Positions 1 to 8,556 of a stretch of 64,000 nucleotides of DNA are shown here, in pieces (the first letter of the stretch is position 1; each line of letters begins with the position of its first letter). This DNA is from Zunongwangia sp. HGR-M22. GTDB lineage: Bacteria; Bacteroidota; Bacteroidia; Flavobacteriales; Flavobacteriaceae. The notes under the pieces are model-generated. The model ran no database searches. It saw only the letters and a program-made list of their open reading frames with translations, and was not told where the DNA came from. The stretch spans positions 2,751,001 to 2,815,000 of the forward strand of contig NZ_CP115159.1 of the NCBI RefSeq assembly GCF_027594425.1, read 5' to 3'. The position numbers and the translations under genes are program-made.

Positions 1-250
1 AACTCGCTCCATAGGTCGAAAAATTGATCGATTTTACTTCAAATTCTTCACTTTCTAAAATCGAATGAAACGTATCTTTAATCCACTGCTTTAAAAGCGT
101 AATATCCTCGGTAGGATAACCATCTTCATCTACCGTAAGTGGCAACCGCGTATATTCCCGAAAAACCTCCTGATAATCTTTATCGAACAAGAAAAATTTC
201 TTGTTGGTTTTACCAATATCAAAAACAGCCGTTACTTTTTGTTTATCCAT
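1..250 (-). CDS. rhaB: Rhamnulokinase-like FGGY kinase, N-terminal 83 residues (cut by window edge)
   Basis: The reverse complement from the ATG at 250 is open to base 1. It starts MDKQKVTAVFDIGKTNKKFF, which carries the FGGY-kinase N-terminal phosphate-binding motif (Asp11-Ile-Gly-Lys-Thr) followed by a beta-strand. FGGY kinases phosphorylate sugars such as L-rhamnulose with ATP. The gene lies downstream of rhaI and rhaD on the same strand, so L-rhamnulokinase, the middle step of rhamnose breakdown, is the natural assignment. About 400 residues should lie left of the window. A different ketose kinase (for example fuculokinase) cannot be excluded from 83 residues. The FGGY call is firm; the substrate rests on the neighbours. 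Confidence 0.8.
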   Translation of the reverse strand, partial: MDKQKVTAVFDIGKTNKKFFLFDKDYQEVFREYTRLPLTVDEDGYPTEDITLLKQWIKDTFHSILESEEFEVKSINFSTYGAS

Positions 251-362
251 CTCGATAATCGAGAATTTAAAACTTCTTTTCAATTCATTACTGAAACGAT
301 TCGAAGTCAAATTGTTAGTATGTAATCTCTCGGACTTTCCCAGAGAAAATTTTTATTTTTTT

Positions 363-406
363 GGCGCGACCTTGCAGGTCGGGCTTTACGCTACAATCCA
401 TCGCGC
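363..406. repeat. Hairpin-forming intergenic palindrome
   Basis: GACCT (368-372) and AGGTC (376-380) form a tight hairpin with a 3-nt loop. A second inverted pair, GCGCGA (364-369) and TCGCGC (401-406), encloses it but overlaps its first arm, so the two are alternative pairings. The segment is GC-rich compared with the surrounding AT-rich intergenic DNA and lies upstream of the rhaB start. It resembles short dispersed palindromes of Flavobacteriaceae; that resemblance is from memory. Confidence 0.4.
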
Positions 407-462
407 AGTTATTTAGATCTTAGACCGCTTTGCTTTTAGAATTTAGATGTTAGACTTTTTTA

Positions 463-644
463 ATTTTATCTGTTCATTTTGTCTTGATACAAAACGAACC
501 AAAAAATCAAGGCTTACGAACACATATCTAAATTTATCGTTCGATGCCTAAATTTTAGGAACTCGCTATCGCTCAAACAGCCTAAAATTTTACGGCATTT
601 TCACTTCAAATTTTACGATAAGCTTTCGATAGGCCATTTTAAAT
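463..644 (-). repeat. 182-bp intergenic repeat, copy 1
   Basis: This stretch matches 2073-2254 at 177 of 182 positions by eye (differences at 524, 556, 584, 591 and 616). It contains a 10-bp perfect inverted repeat (550-559 with 581-590, 21-nt loop) inside an outer 5-bp stem (544-548 with 594-598). A CTTGAT...ATCAAG inverted pair lies at 483-511. Two of the five differences from copy 2 are a paired T-A to C-G change within the stem. No ORF fits. The rest of the rhaI-rhaB gap holds the palindrome at 363-406 and a pyrimidine-rich, TCTAA-like low-complexity run at 645-732; I see no clear promoter there. Strand is given as that of the flanking genes. Confidence 0.85.
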
Positions 645-732
645 TTTTCTTATTTCTTCTATCTCGAGTCTATTATCTATATTCTAATTTCTATTCTCTA
701 ACATCTCACTTTTCAAATCTAAATTCTAACTT

Positions 733-2013
733 CTACAATCCCGTTGCTACCGTTTTCAGTCCGCGAGCTTCAATAAGCGTATTACGAACATCAAAAGCTC
801 GGTAGGCTTCAATCGGATTTACAGCTGCGCCGCTTTTAGCTCTTGCCGCTTTTACGATTGGGCGAACATCAGTTCTGTACGCATCCTGTAATATTTCCTG
901 ACATTTAGTGACATCATTATTTTGCTGCGCTTCTTTCAATGCTTTCTGATCGACTAATAAAGCTTGCGCGTAGGCGATTAAAATAGCTTCCAGCGATTGC
1001 AATAAATCTTCCAACGGATCTTTAATATTATGGCTGGCGTCAATCATCCAAGCCGGATAGGGATTTTGCGGATTGTTTTCCATTCCGTAAACCAATTCAT
1101 TAAAAATCAAGAACAGGGCATAAGGCTTAATGGAACCTACCGTCAGATCATCGTCACCATATTTACTGTCGTTAAAATGGAATCCGCCTAATTTTCCTTT
1201 ATACATTAATGTCGCCACAATTTGTTCAATATTGGTATTCGGTAAATGATGCCCTAAATCAACCAACGTGAAAGCGCGATCGCCGCAAGCGTTGACGAGC
1301 ATAAATGACGTTCCCCAATCCTGAATGGTGGTGCTGTAAAAATTTGGCTCGTAAGGTTTGTATTCAATAAAAAGCTTCCAATCTTCTGGCATAGAAGCAT
1401 AAATTTCTTGTAAGCTTTTTTCAGTATTTTGCAAAGCATTTTGAAAATTCAGCTGACCGGGAAAACTTGCACCATCAGCCAACCAAACCGTTAAACTTTT
1501 AGAACCTAATTGCTGTCCAATTTTAATCACTTCTTTGTTATGTTCTACCGCATATTCACGAGAAGCTTTATCGATGCTGTTGAGTGAACCGAATTTATAA
1601 CTTTCTTTTGCATCAGGCTGATCCTGAAAGGTATTCGAATTCATCGCATCAAAAATAATATCGTGACTTTTAGCGATATCTTTAATCGCATTCACATCTT
1701 CAGGAATATCCCACGGAATATGCAAAGAAACCGCTCCTGCAGTTCTTGTTAAAGCGTGAAGAATACCAATATCGTCTAACTTTTGTTCTAAAGAAGAAGG
1801 CTCTCCGCCATAAGAAAAACGACCAAATCGCGTTCCACCGGCCCCTAACGCCCAACTCGGTATAGCCACTTGAAAATCGGCTAATTTTTGTATAATTTTA
1901 GCTATCGAAATTCCTTTTTTAGCAAATTTATTTCCTAAGAAATCGATTTCGTTTTCGAACGAATCGTTTTGTTTTTTATTGAATTCTGATAGTTGATCAG
2001 TATTTATTTTCAT
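733..2013 (-). CDS. rhaI: L-rhamnose isomerase, Pseudomonas stutzeri-type (RhaI)
   Basis: A 426-residue TIM-barrel sugar isomerase that converts L-rhamnose to L-rhamnulose in the cytoplasm. Metal and substrate segments are recognisable: IEYKP (Glu217), VDLGHH (Asp252), GFHFNDSKYGDDDL (His279, Asp287-289) and GSIKPYALF. These match the RhaI family rather than E. coli RhaA. There is no signal peptide and the length is normal. It lies between rhaD and rhaB with gaps of about 320 and 480 bp, both carrying the 182-bp repeat, so rhaD-rhaI-rhaB may be one transcript or separately expressed. P. stutzeri-type isomerases accept other aldoses, so some promiscuity is likely. Confidence 0.92.
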   Translation of the reverse strand: MKINTDQLSEFNKKQNDSFENEIDFLGNKFAKKGISIAKIIQKLADFQVAIPSWALGAGGTRFGRFSYGGEPSSLEQKLDDIGILHALTRTAGAVSLHIPWDIPEDVNAIKDIAKSHDIIFDAMNSNTFQDQPDAKESYKFGSLNSIDKASREYAVEHNKEVIKIGQQLGSKSLTVWLADGASFPGQLNFQNALQNTEKSLQEIYASMPEDWKLFIEYKPYEPNFYSTTIQDWGTSFMLVNACGDRAFTLVDLGHHLPNTNIEQIVATLMYKGKLGGFHFNDSKYGDDDLTVGSIKPYALFLIFNELVYGMENNPQNPYPAWMIDASHNIKDPLEDLLQSLEAILIAYAQALLVDQKALKEAQQNNDVTKCQEILQDAYRTDVRPIVKAARAKSGAAVNPIEAYRAFDVRNTLIEARGLKTVATGL

Positions 2014-2072
2014 TTCTATTATTTTAAGATTTTAGATCGCTTCGCTTCTAGAACTTAGAGTTTAAACTTTTT

Positions 2073-2254
2073 ATTTTATCTGTTCATTTTGTCTTGATAC
2101 AAAACGAACCAAAAAATCAAGGCTTACGAACACTTATCTAAATTTATCGTTCGATGCCTAAATTTCAGGAACTCGCTATCGCTCAAACAGCCTGAAATTT
2201 GACGGCATTTTCACTTCAAATTTTATGATAAGCTTTCGATAGGCCATTTTAAAT
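2073..2254 (-). repeat. 182-bp intergenic repeat, copy 2
   Basis: Second copy of the element at 463-644, in the same orientation relative to the flanking rha genes. Its hairpin is AAATTTCAGG / CCTGAAATTT (2160-2169 with 2191-2200), where copy 1 has TTTTAGG / CCTAAAA: base pairing is kept through a double change. The flanks (2014-2072 and 2255-2335) are AT-rich with TCTAA-like low-complexity runs. I found no ORF and no operator-type site in the rhaD-rhaI gap. Confidence 0.85.
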
Positions 2255-2335
2255 CTTTCTTGTTTCCTGCTTCTTTTGTCTATTCTCTAAGTTCTAACAT
2301 CTAGACTCTAAAATCTAATTACTCATATCTAAACT

Positions 2336-4432
2336 TTATCTCACAAAAGCATTCGCCATACCGCCATCGACATTAATGGTGTTTCCGGTGCTTTTATCTA
2401 GGACGCCTACGCAGGCAAATACGCCGTTTGCGATATCCTCTGGTAAGATAATTTCATTTAATAAATTTCTTTTAGCGTAATGCGCCGGAAGATCTTCCAC
2501 TTTAATTCCGTGAGCTTTTGCTCGACCTTCAGCCCAATCGCCTTCCCATATTTTACTACCTACGATTACTCCATCTGGATTCACGGTATTCACACGAATA
2601 TGATCGCCACCTAATTCCGCAGCTAATAAGCGCGTCATATGTTGTTGCGCCGCTTTTGCCGTTCCGTAGCCTACATTGTTAGGTCCAGAAACGAGTCCGT
2701 TTTTACTGGCAATATTTACGATATCGCCACCTAAACCTTGCTTGCGCATAATTTCAAAGCCTTTTTGCGCCATTAAGAATTGCCCTTTTACCAATACGTT
2801 TTGTAATAGTTCCCAATCTTTCAGTGTTGTGTCCAGTAAGGATTTTGAAATCGCTAATCCTGCTGAATGCACCACGATGTCTACCCCTCCAAAGGCAAGA
2901 TTTGCTTCTTTGTAGGCCTTTTCTATTGAATCTTCATTGGTAACATCGCAAATGGCAATCGCAGCTTCGTCACGTTTGTAAGTCGATAAAGCTTCCTCTA
3001 AATTCTCCTGACTAATATCGGTGAGCACTACGTTAGCTCCTTCGAGAATTAATTTATCGGCAATTGCTTTACCAATTCCACCGGCGGCACCTGTAACAAC
3101 GGCTACTTTACGTGAAAGTGGTTTTTCCGCAGGCATTCGTTGTAATTTAGCCTCTTCTAACAACCAATATTCGATATCAAAAGCCTCTTGTCTTGGTAAA
3201 GAAGTATATTCAGTAATCGCTTCAGCACCACGCATTACGTTGATGGCATTTACATAAAATTCACTAGCTACACGGGTGGTTTGCTTGTTCTTGGCAAAAC
3301 TGAACATTCCTACGCCGGGATAAATGATAATCACCGGATTAGGATCACGCATTGCCGGACTGTTGGCGTGTTTATGATTTTCGTAATATTGACGGTATTC
3401 TTCACGATATTGTTCAAAAGAAGGCTCTAATTTTTTCAGCGTAGCTTCGGTATCGGTCACCTCATCTGATGGATCTAAGCTTAGGATGAGCGGCTGAATT
3501 TTTGTGCGCAGAAAATGATCGGGGCAAGAGGTTCCCATAGGCGCCAAACGCTCCAGATCGTTACTGTTGATATATTGCAAAACGGTGTCGCTATCAGTAA
3601 AATGACCAATCATTTGATTTTCTGAAGAAGCTAATCTGCGTAGTAACGGCATTAACTCGGCAGCCTTTTCTTTCCGTTCTTCCGCAGGTAAAGATTTTAG
3701 TTTTTGTCCGCCAAAAACTTCTCCGTTTTCTTTGATTTTCTTTTCAATATATTCAGAAGCCATTTCAATAACCTCCAGACTATTTATGTAGCAATCGTAA
3801 GAAGTATCGCCCCAAGTAAATAAACCGTGGCTACCCAATACGATTCCACGAATTCCGGGATTTTCTTCCAAACATTTTTCTAGCTGAAGCCCTAAATCGA
3901 AACCAGGACGCTGCCAGGGTACCCAACCCATAGTATCTCCCCAAATTTCTTTGGTCACCTGTTCACTATCTTTTGCAGCCGCAACCGCGATAAGCGCATC
4001 GGGGTGTAGGTGATCGATATGTTTAAAAGGCAATAAACCGTGCAAGGGTGTATCGATGGAAGGTGCTTTACTATCCAGATCGTAGATACAGTGATTAAAA
4101 AGTCCTACCATTCGGTCTTCATCTTCTAAACCACCGTAAACATTTTTCAAGTTTCTAAGGCGTTCCGTATATAAACCGGCAATTCCTTTTCGGGTAAGCG
4201 TACCAATATCACCACCAGAGCCTTTAACCCACATCACCTCGACATCTTCATTGGTAAGTGGATCTTTTTCGATGGTTTTGCAACTGGTATTGCCGCCACC
4301 ATAATTAGTGATTCTTAGATCGGTTCCTAATATATTAGACCGGTATAAAAATAAAGCTACCTGATCGTCACCCAATTCGGCTGCCTTGGCTTCATCCCAG
4401 AGATAGTCTACGTACTGAAAAGTTTTTTGCAT
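2336..4432 (-). CDS. rhaD: Bifunctional L-rhamnulose-1-phosphate aldolase / lactaldehyde dehydrogenase (SDR)
   Basis: A 698-residue fusion. Residues about 20-230 are a class II aldolase domain with the zinc-type histidines HIDHLHP (138, 141, 143) and SHGLFTW (His202). Residues about 440-695 are a short-chain dehydrogenase with TGAAGGIG (447-454), Ser576 and Tyr589-x3-Lys593. The aldolase splits rhamnulose-1-phosphate into DHAP and L-lactaldehyde, and the SDR half is thought to oxidise or otherwise convert the lactaldehyde, as in the RhaEW/YuxG family. It is the first gene of the rhamnose cluster, directly downstream of operator A. ATG at 4432; the length matches the fused family. Confidence 0.92.
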   Translation of the reverse strand: MQKTFQYVDYLWDEAKAAELGDDQVALFLYRSNILGTDLRITNYGGGNTSCKTIEKDPLTNEDVEVMWVKGSGGDIGTLTRKGIAGLYTERLRNLKNVYGGLEDEDRMVGLFNHCIYDLDSKAPSIDTPLHGLLPFKHIDHLHPDALIAVAAAKDSEQVTKEIWGDTMGWVPWQRPGFDLGLQLEKCLEENPGIRGIVLGSHGLFTWGDTSYDCYINSLEVIEMASEYIEKKIKENGEVFGGQKLKSLPAEERKEKAAELMPLLRRLASSENQMIGHFTDSDTVLQYINSNDLERLAPMGTSCPDHFLRTKIQPLILSLDPSDEVTDTEATLKKLEPSFEQYREEYRQYYENHKHANSPAMRDPNPVIIIYPGVGMFSFAKNKQTTRVASEFYVNAINVMRGAEAITEYTSLPRQEAFDIEYWLLEEAKLQRMPAEKPLSRKVAVVTGAAGGIGKAIADKLILEGANVVLTDISQENLEEALSTYKRDEAAIAICDVTNEDSIEKAYKEANLAFGGVDIVVHSAGLAISKSLLDTTLKDWELLQNVLVKGQFLMAQKGFEIMRKQGLGGDIVNIASKNGLVSGPNNVGYGTAKAAQQHMTRLLAAELGGDHIRVNTVNPDGVIVGSKIWEGDWAEGRAKAHGIKVEDLPAHYAKRNLLNEIILPEDIANGVFACVGVLDKSTGNTINVDGGMANAFVR

Positions 4433-4456
4433 GATTTAATCATTATGTGTTTATCT

Positions 4457-4509
4457 CAAATTTATGTTAATAAACATCCAAGCCTATCCTGTAGTTCCCT
4501 GCTATCTTA
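4457..4509 (-). promoter_or_regulatory. rhaD promoter with operator A
   Basis: On the minus strand TAAATTTG (4457-4464) is a perfect Bacteroidota -7 box (TAnnTTTG). Exactly 21 nt upstream begins the conserved operator core, read as ACTACAGGAT and ending at 4486; the full operator spans 4486-4509. Relative to AGTAnGTGCAGGAT it matches 9 of 13 fixed positions, the joint weakest with site D. Its upstream half (TAAGATAGCA) closely matches site E (TTAGATGGCA). The site lies in the 146-bp divergent region shared with the GntR-type gene. A weak plus-strand -7-like box, TACATTTA (4546-4553), may serve the regulator. Confidence 0.7.
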
Positions 4510-4578
4510 AGTACTAAAGATTTAAATAAATAATCTAAAATTATTTACATTTACATCAACAACCCTAACCAAAATTAT

Positions 4579-5628
4579 ATGTCAACGAAAACGATTGATG
4601 TTAAAATAAAAGAAAATTCCCGAATACCAAAATATAAGCAGATAGTTGATTCAATTATTAATGATATTTCTAGAGGAAATTTAAAGGTTGATCAAAAAAT
4701 CCCTTCTATAAATGAGCTAAGTGAAAGTTGTTATCTATCGAGAGATACCGTTGAAAAGGCTTATAGACTACTAAAAAAACAGCAAATTATAATATCAGTA
4801 AAAGGAAAGGGATACTACATCGCTAAAAATGATTTGATTTCTAAGGTAAACGTGTTTTTTTTGGTTAATAAACCAAGCTCTTACAAGATGCGTATTTATA
4901 ATTCTTTTGTAAATGCTCTAGGAGTTAACGGGCACGTTAATCTTTATATTTATCATTGTGAGGAGTCTCTATTTGTAAAAGCAATAGAAAAAAATATAAA
5001 TGCATTTGATTATTATGTAATAATGCCACATTTTAAAGATAATAACCTAAATCATGCAAGTTACACTCCAGAAATTATAACTACATTAGAAAATATTCCT
5101 AAGGACAAATTGATACTGCTAGATAATGGAAAACCAAACATAAAAGGAATTTATGGTAGTGTTTATCAAGATTTTAGAAGTGATATTTATGAAGCCCTAA
5201 AAGAAGGCTTACAAAAACTTAAAAAATATGATAAATTAATATTGGTTTACCCACAAAAATCAGTTTTCCCCTATCCAAAAAGAATAATGCATGGATTTAG
5301 ACAGTTTTGCATCGAAAATAATTTTGATTTTGAAATTCTCGATGAGATCTATGATGATATGGAACTACAAAAACTAGATGTTTATATTACTATTGAAGAA
5401 AGTGATTTAGTGAATCTGGTAAAACAAATTCGAGAAAAAAATTTAAAACTAGGAAAAGATATTGGTGTTATATCTTATAATGACACTCCTTTAAAAGAAT
5501 TACTGGGTATTACTGTAATTAGCACAGACTTTAAAGCCATGGGCGAATCTGCTGCTTATATGGTACTTAAAAATAAAAAAGAAAAAGTCAAAAATGTATT
5601 CAAATATATCGAGCGCAATTCGGTCTAG
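4579..5628 (+). CDS. GntR-family transcriptional regulator with LacI-type sensor domain
   Basis: 349 residues. The N-terminus (about 10-80) is a GntR winged helix with typical segments IPKYKQIVDSI, LKVDQKIPSINELSE and LSRDTVEKAYRLL. The remainder resembles a periplasmic-binding/LacI ligand domain, ending with GVISYNDTPLKELLGITVIS. Such regulators bind operators and respond to a sugar or sugar phosphate. It is the only regulator and the only plus-strand gene in the window, divergent from rhaD and next to operator A. I infer that it recognises the motif found at six promoters here; this is not shown. Its stop codon shares CTAG (5625-5628) with the convergent permease gene. Confidence 0.88.
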   Translation: MSTKTIDVKIKENSRIPKYKQIVDSIINDISRGNLKVDQKIPSINELSESCYLSRDTVEKAYRLLKKQQIIISVKGKGYYIAKNDLISKVNVFFLVNKPSSYKMRIYNSFVNALGVNGHVNLYIYHCEESLFVKAIEKNINAFDYYVIMPHFKDNNLNHASYTPEIITTLENIPKDKLILLDNGKPNIKGIYGSVYQDFRSDIYEALKEGLQKLKKYDKLILVYPQKSVFPYPKRIMHGFRQFCIENNFDFEILDEIYDDMELQKLDVYITIEESDLVNLVKQIREKNLKLGKDIGVISYNDTPLKELLGITVISTDFKAMGESAAYMVLKNKKEKVKNVFKYIERNSV

Positions 5629-6929
5629 CTAGTTTTAATTACCATTCTACCATAAAAGCATACTACTAAAAAACAAATTAACGGAAGTATAAAAGAGAAA
5701 TTGACTTCCGGCACACCCAATATTAGGACATCTGAATAACCGGTTCCTCCAATGTCCAAAATTAATCCTTGGAGAGCTGGCATCAAGGCGCCTCCCACTA
5801 TCGCCATGACCAAAAATGCAGCTCCAAATTTAGCATCTTGATCCAAACCTTCCAATGCTACACCATATATTGTTGGAAACATTATTGACATAAATAATGA
5901 TATTCCTACTAGAGAATATAAGCCTATAATTCCATTTGAATAAATAGTAATAATAGTACATAATGAAGCGCCTATGGCAAAGCACATTAATAATTTGCCA
6001 GAATCCACAAACTTCATCATCGCCGTTCCAATCCAGCGACCTAAAAGAAAGAGTACAAGCGCAGCAATACCATAATTGACAGCTAAGGTATTACTTATCC
6101 CTATAGATTCTGCGTATTGGTACAAATATGTCCAAACCATTATCTGTGCTCCTACATAGAACATTTGTGCTATTACTCCCCACGTAAATTTTCCATTCTT
6201 AAATAACCTTCTAATAGATTGTTGAATATTCGACTTAGCTTCCTGATTTTTATTTTGTGGCATTTTAGTAAAGAGAATTATTAAAAAAAATGCAATGACT
6301 ACCAGTCCCAATATTACATAAGGATCTCGAATTACTGCCAAATCTTCTGTACGTATATTGTTTCTTTCTGCCACCCCAAGGGTTTCATAAAGTAAGTCTC
6401 CATTTTCCGTAATATCATCACTTTTTAAAGCCGCCAGAATATAATTTTGAGCCACAATCAAACCCGCCAATGCTCCCATTGGATTAAAAGATTGCGCAAG
6501 ATTCAAACGTCTTGTAGCAGTTTTGGGATCGCCCATTGCTAGGATATATGGATTGGCTGTTGTTTCTAAGAACGCTAGTCCAAATGTCAAAATATATAAG
6601 GCAGCCAAGAAAAAGTAAAACTGCTCATATGCCGCAGCCGGATAAAATAATAAAGCTCCCACCGCATAGAGCGCCAAACCGAGTAAAACTCCTTTCTTAT
6701 AAGAGTAGCGATTGACAAAGATCGCTGCAGGTAAAGCCATAGTGAAATAGCCCCCATAAAATGCCAATTGCACTAAAGAGGCTCTAAAATTGTCGAGTTC
6801 TAGCACTTTTTTAAATGCAGAAACCATGGGATTAGTTATATCGTTTGCGAAACCCCATAATGCAAACAATGAAGTAACCAATATAAATGGAAGTAATACT
6901 TTTTTAGAAACAACAGGTGCCTGATTCAT
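5625..6929 (-). CDS. fucP: FucP-type MFS sugar:H+ symporter
   Basis: 434 residues with about 12 hydrophobic membrane spans and the FHS (fucose-galactose-glucose:H+ symporter) signature. LWGFANDITNPM (Asp30) and FLETTANPYI (Glu122) correspond to the acidic residues used for proton coupling in FucP. It should import L-fucose, L-rhamnose or L-galactose across the inner membrane. It is the last gene of the 18-gene operon, 5 bp after the SDR. No dedicated RhaT is visible, so it may be the rhamnose importer. Substrate is uncertain, family is firm. Confidence 0.87.
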   Translation of the reverse strand: MNQAPVVSKKVLLPFILVTSLFALWGFANDITNPMVSAFKKVLELDNFRASLVQLAFYGGYFTMALPAAIFVNRYSYKKGVLLGLALYAVGALLFYPAAAYEQFYFFLAALYILTFGLAFLETTANPYILAMGDPKTATRRLNLAQSFNPMGALAGLIVAQNYILAALKSDDITENGDLLYETLGVAERNNIRTEDLAVIRDPYVILGLVVIAFFLIILFTKMPQNKNQEAKSNIQQSIRRLFKNGKFTWGVIAQMFYVGAQIMVWTYLYQYAESIGISNTLAVNYGIAALVLFLLGRWIGTAMMKFVDSGKLLMCFAIGASLCTIITIYSNGIIGLYSLVGISLFMSIMFPTIYGVALEGLDQDAKFGAAFLVMAIVGGALMPALQGLILDIGGTGYSDVLILGVPEVNFSFILPLICFLVVCFYGRMVIKTS

Positions 6930-6934
6930 AATAA

Positions 6935-7723
6935 TTATTTTAATAATGCACGATCTAGATGAACATATCCTCCATCTACGTAAATAAACTGACCGGTTGT
7001 ATGACTGGATTTTTCTGAAATAATGAACATAGCCATATCAGCAATTTCCTGTGGTGTAGTCATTCGGTTTCCAAATGGTATTTTTTCTTCGATAGATTTT
7101 CTTTTCTGAGTTCCATCCTTAAGAGTATCTAACCAGTTCTGATATGCTGGGGTCATGCTTTCTGCTATAATTAATGCATTACACCTAATTTGGTACTGAA
7201 TTAAATCTACGGCCCATTCTCTGGTAAGAGCTAATACGCCTCCTTTAGAAGCCGCGTACCCAGAAGTCCCTCCCTGCCCAGTTACAGCCACTTTGGAACC
7301 TATATTAAGGATGTTACCTTTATTTTTCTTTAATAACGGCAAGGCAAATTTTACAGTGGCGTAATAACTTAAAAGATTTAAATGTATTGAATTCATAAAC
7401 TCCTCTATACTGGATTCCAATGAAGCACCATCATTCACACCTACATTATTAATAATCACGTCGATTCCTGAAAATTCTTCAGTAACCTTCTCTACTGAAG
7501 ATTTAATTTCTTCTGGTTTAGACAAGTCAGTTTGAAAAAATCTTGCTTTAGGTATTGATTGCTGCAATTTCTTTTCATATTCCATTCCGCGCATATTCCT
7601 GTCCAAAATTATTGGAATAGCTCCCTCTTTTGCTAAGGTGAAAATTATAGTATGCCCGATACTTCCTTCTATACCAGCTCCACCAGTTACCAATACTATT
7701 TTATTTTTTAGTTTTAATTCCAT
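6935..7723 (-). CDS. SDR-family sugar dehydrogenase (L-fucose/L-rhamnose type)
   Basis: 262 residues, classical short-chain dehydrogenase: TGGAGIEGSIG (13-23, a variant glycine motif with an insertion), NNVG (92-95), Ser143 and Tyr156-x3-Lys160. Ends QFIYVDGGYVHLDRALLK. It lies between a fuconolactonase-type gene and a FucP-type permease with gaps of 2 and 5 bp, so oxidation of a free aldose or a downstream keto-acid intermediate is likely. Either L-fucose/L-rhamnose 1-dehydrogenase or a 2-keto-3-deoxy-acid dehydrogenase would fit; the sequence alone does not decide. Confidence 0.75.
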   Translation of the reverse strand: MELKLKNKIVLVTGGAGIEGSIGHTIIFTLAKEGAIPIILDRNMRGMEYEKKLQQSIPKARFFQTDLSKPEEIKSSVEKVTEEFSGIDVIINNVGVNDGASLESSIEEFMNSIHLNLLSYYATVKFALPLLKKNKGNILNIGSKVAVTGQGGTSGYAASKGGVLALTREWAVDLIQYQIRCNALIIAESMTPAYQNWLDTLKDGTQKRKSIEEKIPFGNRMTTPQEIADMAMFIISEKSSHTTGQFIYVDGGYVHLDRALLK

Positions 7724-7725
7724 AA

Positions 7726-8553
7726 TTATAGATTATAAAATTTCACAGCATTTTCTCCCCAAAAAGCTGCTTTCTCATTTTCACCTAATCTTGAAACTGC
7801 TTTTTCAGCAATATTCATTATCTCAAGATATTCACCTGCTACAAGACAAACTGGCCAATCTGATCCAAACATTAAACGTTTGGCTCCAAAAACGTTTAAA
7901 ATAACTTCTATATACGGTTCTAACTGTTTATAGGACCAGCCAACATAGTCTGCTTCAGTGATCATTCCGGAAAGTTTGCAATAAACATTCTCGAAATTTG
8001 CTATTTCCTTTATCATAGTCATCCACCCATAAATATAACCATCTTCGATATAGGGTTTGCCAATATGATCGATAACAAATTTTTGATTCGGAAATTTTCG
8101 AACAAATTCTAAAACAGCTCCTAATTGATGCGGAAATACTAATATTTCATAAATAAATCCATATTTTTCCAGCTTTGCTATCCCGTTGCAGAATTCCTTC
8201 CGAAGTAAAAAATTAGGATCCGCCTCAGCTTGTACTACATGGCGAAAACCTTTGATTTTTTGAGAAGCTGCATAATATGCAAGTCTATCCTCGATGTTAT
8301 TTGCACGGAAATTAACCCAACCTATAATTCCTTTAATAAAATCATTCTCTTCAGAAAGCTGTAATAGAAAATCATTTTCTGTTTCGGTTTGATCTGCTTG
8401 CACAGCAATACAGCCTTCCACTCCATTCTCTTTGAGGAGTGGTTCTAAATCTTCAGGTAAAAAATCTTTCCGGATGCGTTTCATTTTATCATCAATCCAT
8501 CCGTGCGTTTGTGCATTATATTTCCAAAAATGCTGATGTGTATCAATTATCAT
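7726..8553 (-). CDS. Amidohydrolase-2 family lactonase (L-fuconolactonase-like)
   Basis: 275 residues, COG3618-type TIM-barrel hydrolase. The N-terminal metal motif DTHQHFW (4-10) and the C-terminal MFGSDWPVC are diagnostic of the fuconolactonase/rhamnonolactonase group. It would open the aldonolactone formed by the neighbouring sugar dehydrogenase. It has no signal peptide and is therefore cytoplasmic. Together with the SDR, the Zn dehydrogenase and the mutarotase it forms an oxidative deoxy-sugar module. No aldonate dehydratase is present in the window to complete that route. Confidence 0.82.
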   Translation of the reverse strand: MIIDTHQHFWKYNAQTHGWIDDKMKRIRKDFLPEDLEPLLKENGVEGCIAVQADQTETENDFLLQLSEENDFIKGIIGWVNFRANNIEDRLAYYAASQKIKGFRHVVQAEADPNFLLRKEFCNGIAKLEKYGFIYEILVFPHQLGAVLEFVRKFPNQKFVIDHIGKPYIEDGYIYGWMTMIKEIANFENVYCKLSGMITEADYVGWSYKQLEPYIEVILNVFGAKRLMFGSDWPVCLVAGEYLEIMNIAEKAVSRLGENEKAAFWGENAVKFYNL

Positions 8554-8556
8554 AAA

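Noticed and set aside
201-416. Plus-strand 71-codon frame
   Set aside because: It overlaps the rhaB start on the other strand and the palindrome; the translation looks non-biological.
881-890. GCATCCTGTA, operator-like core
   Set aside because: Within rhaI coding sequence, without matching flanks or -7 box.
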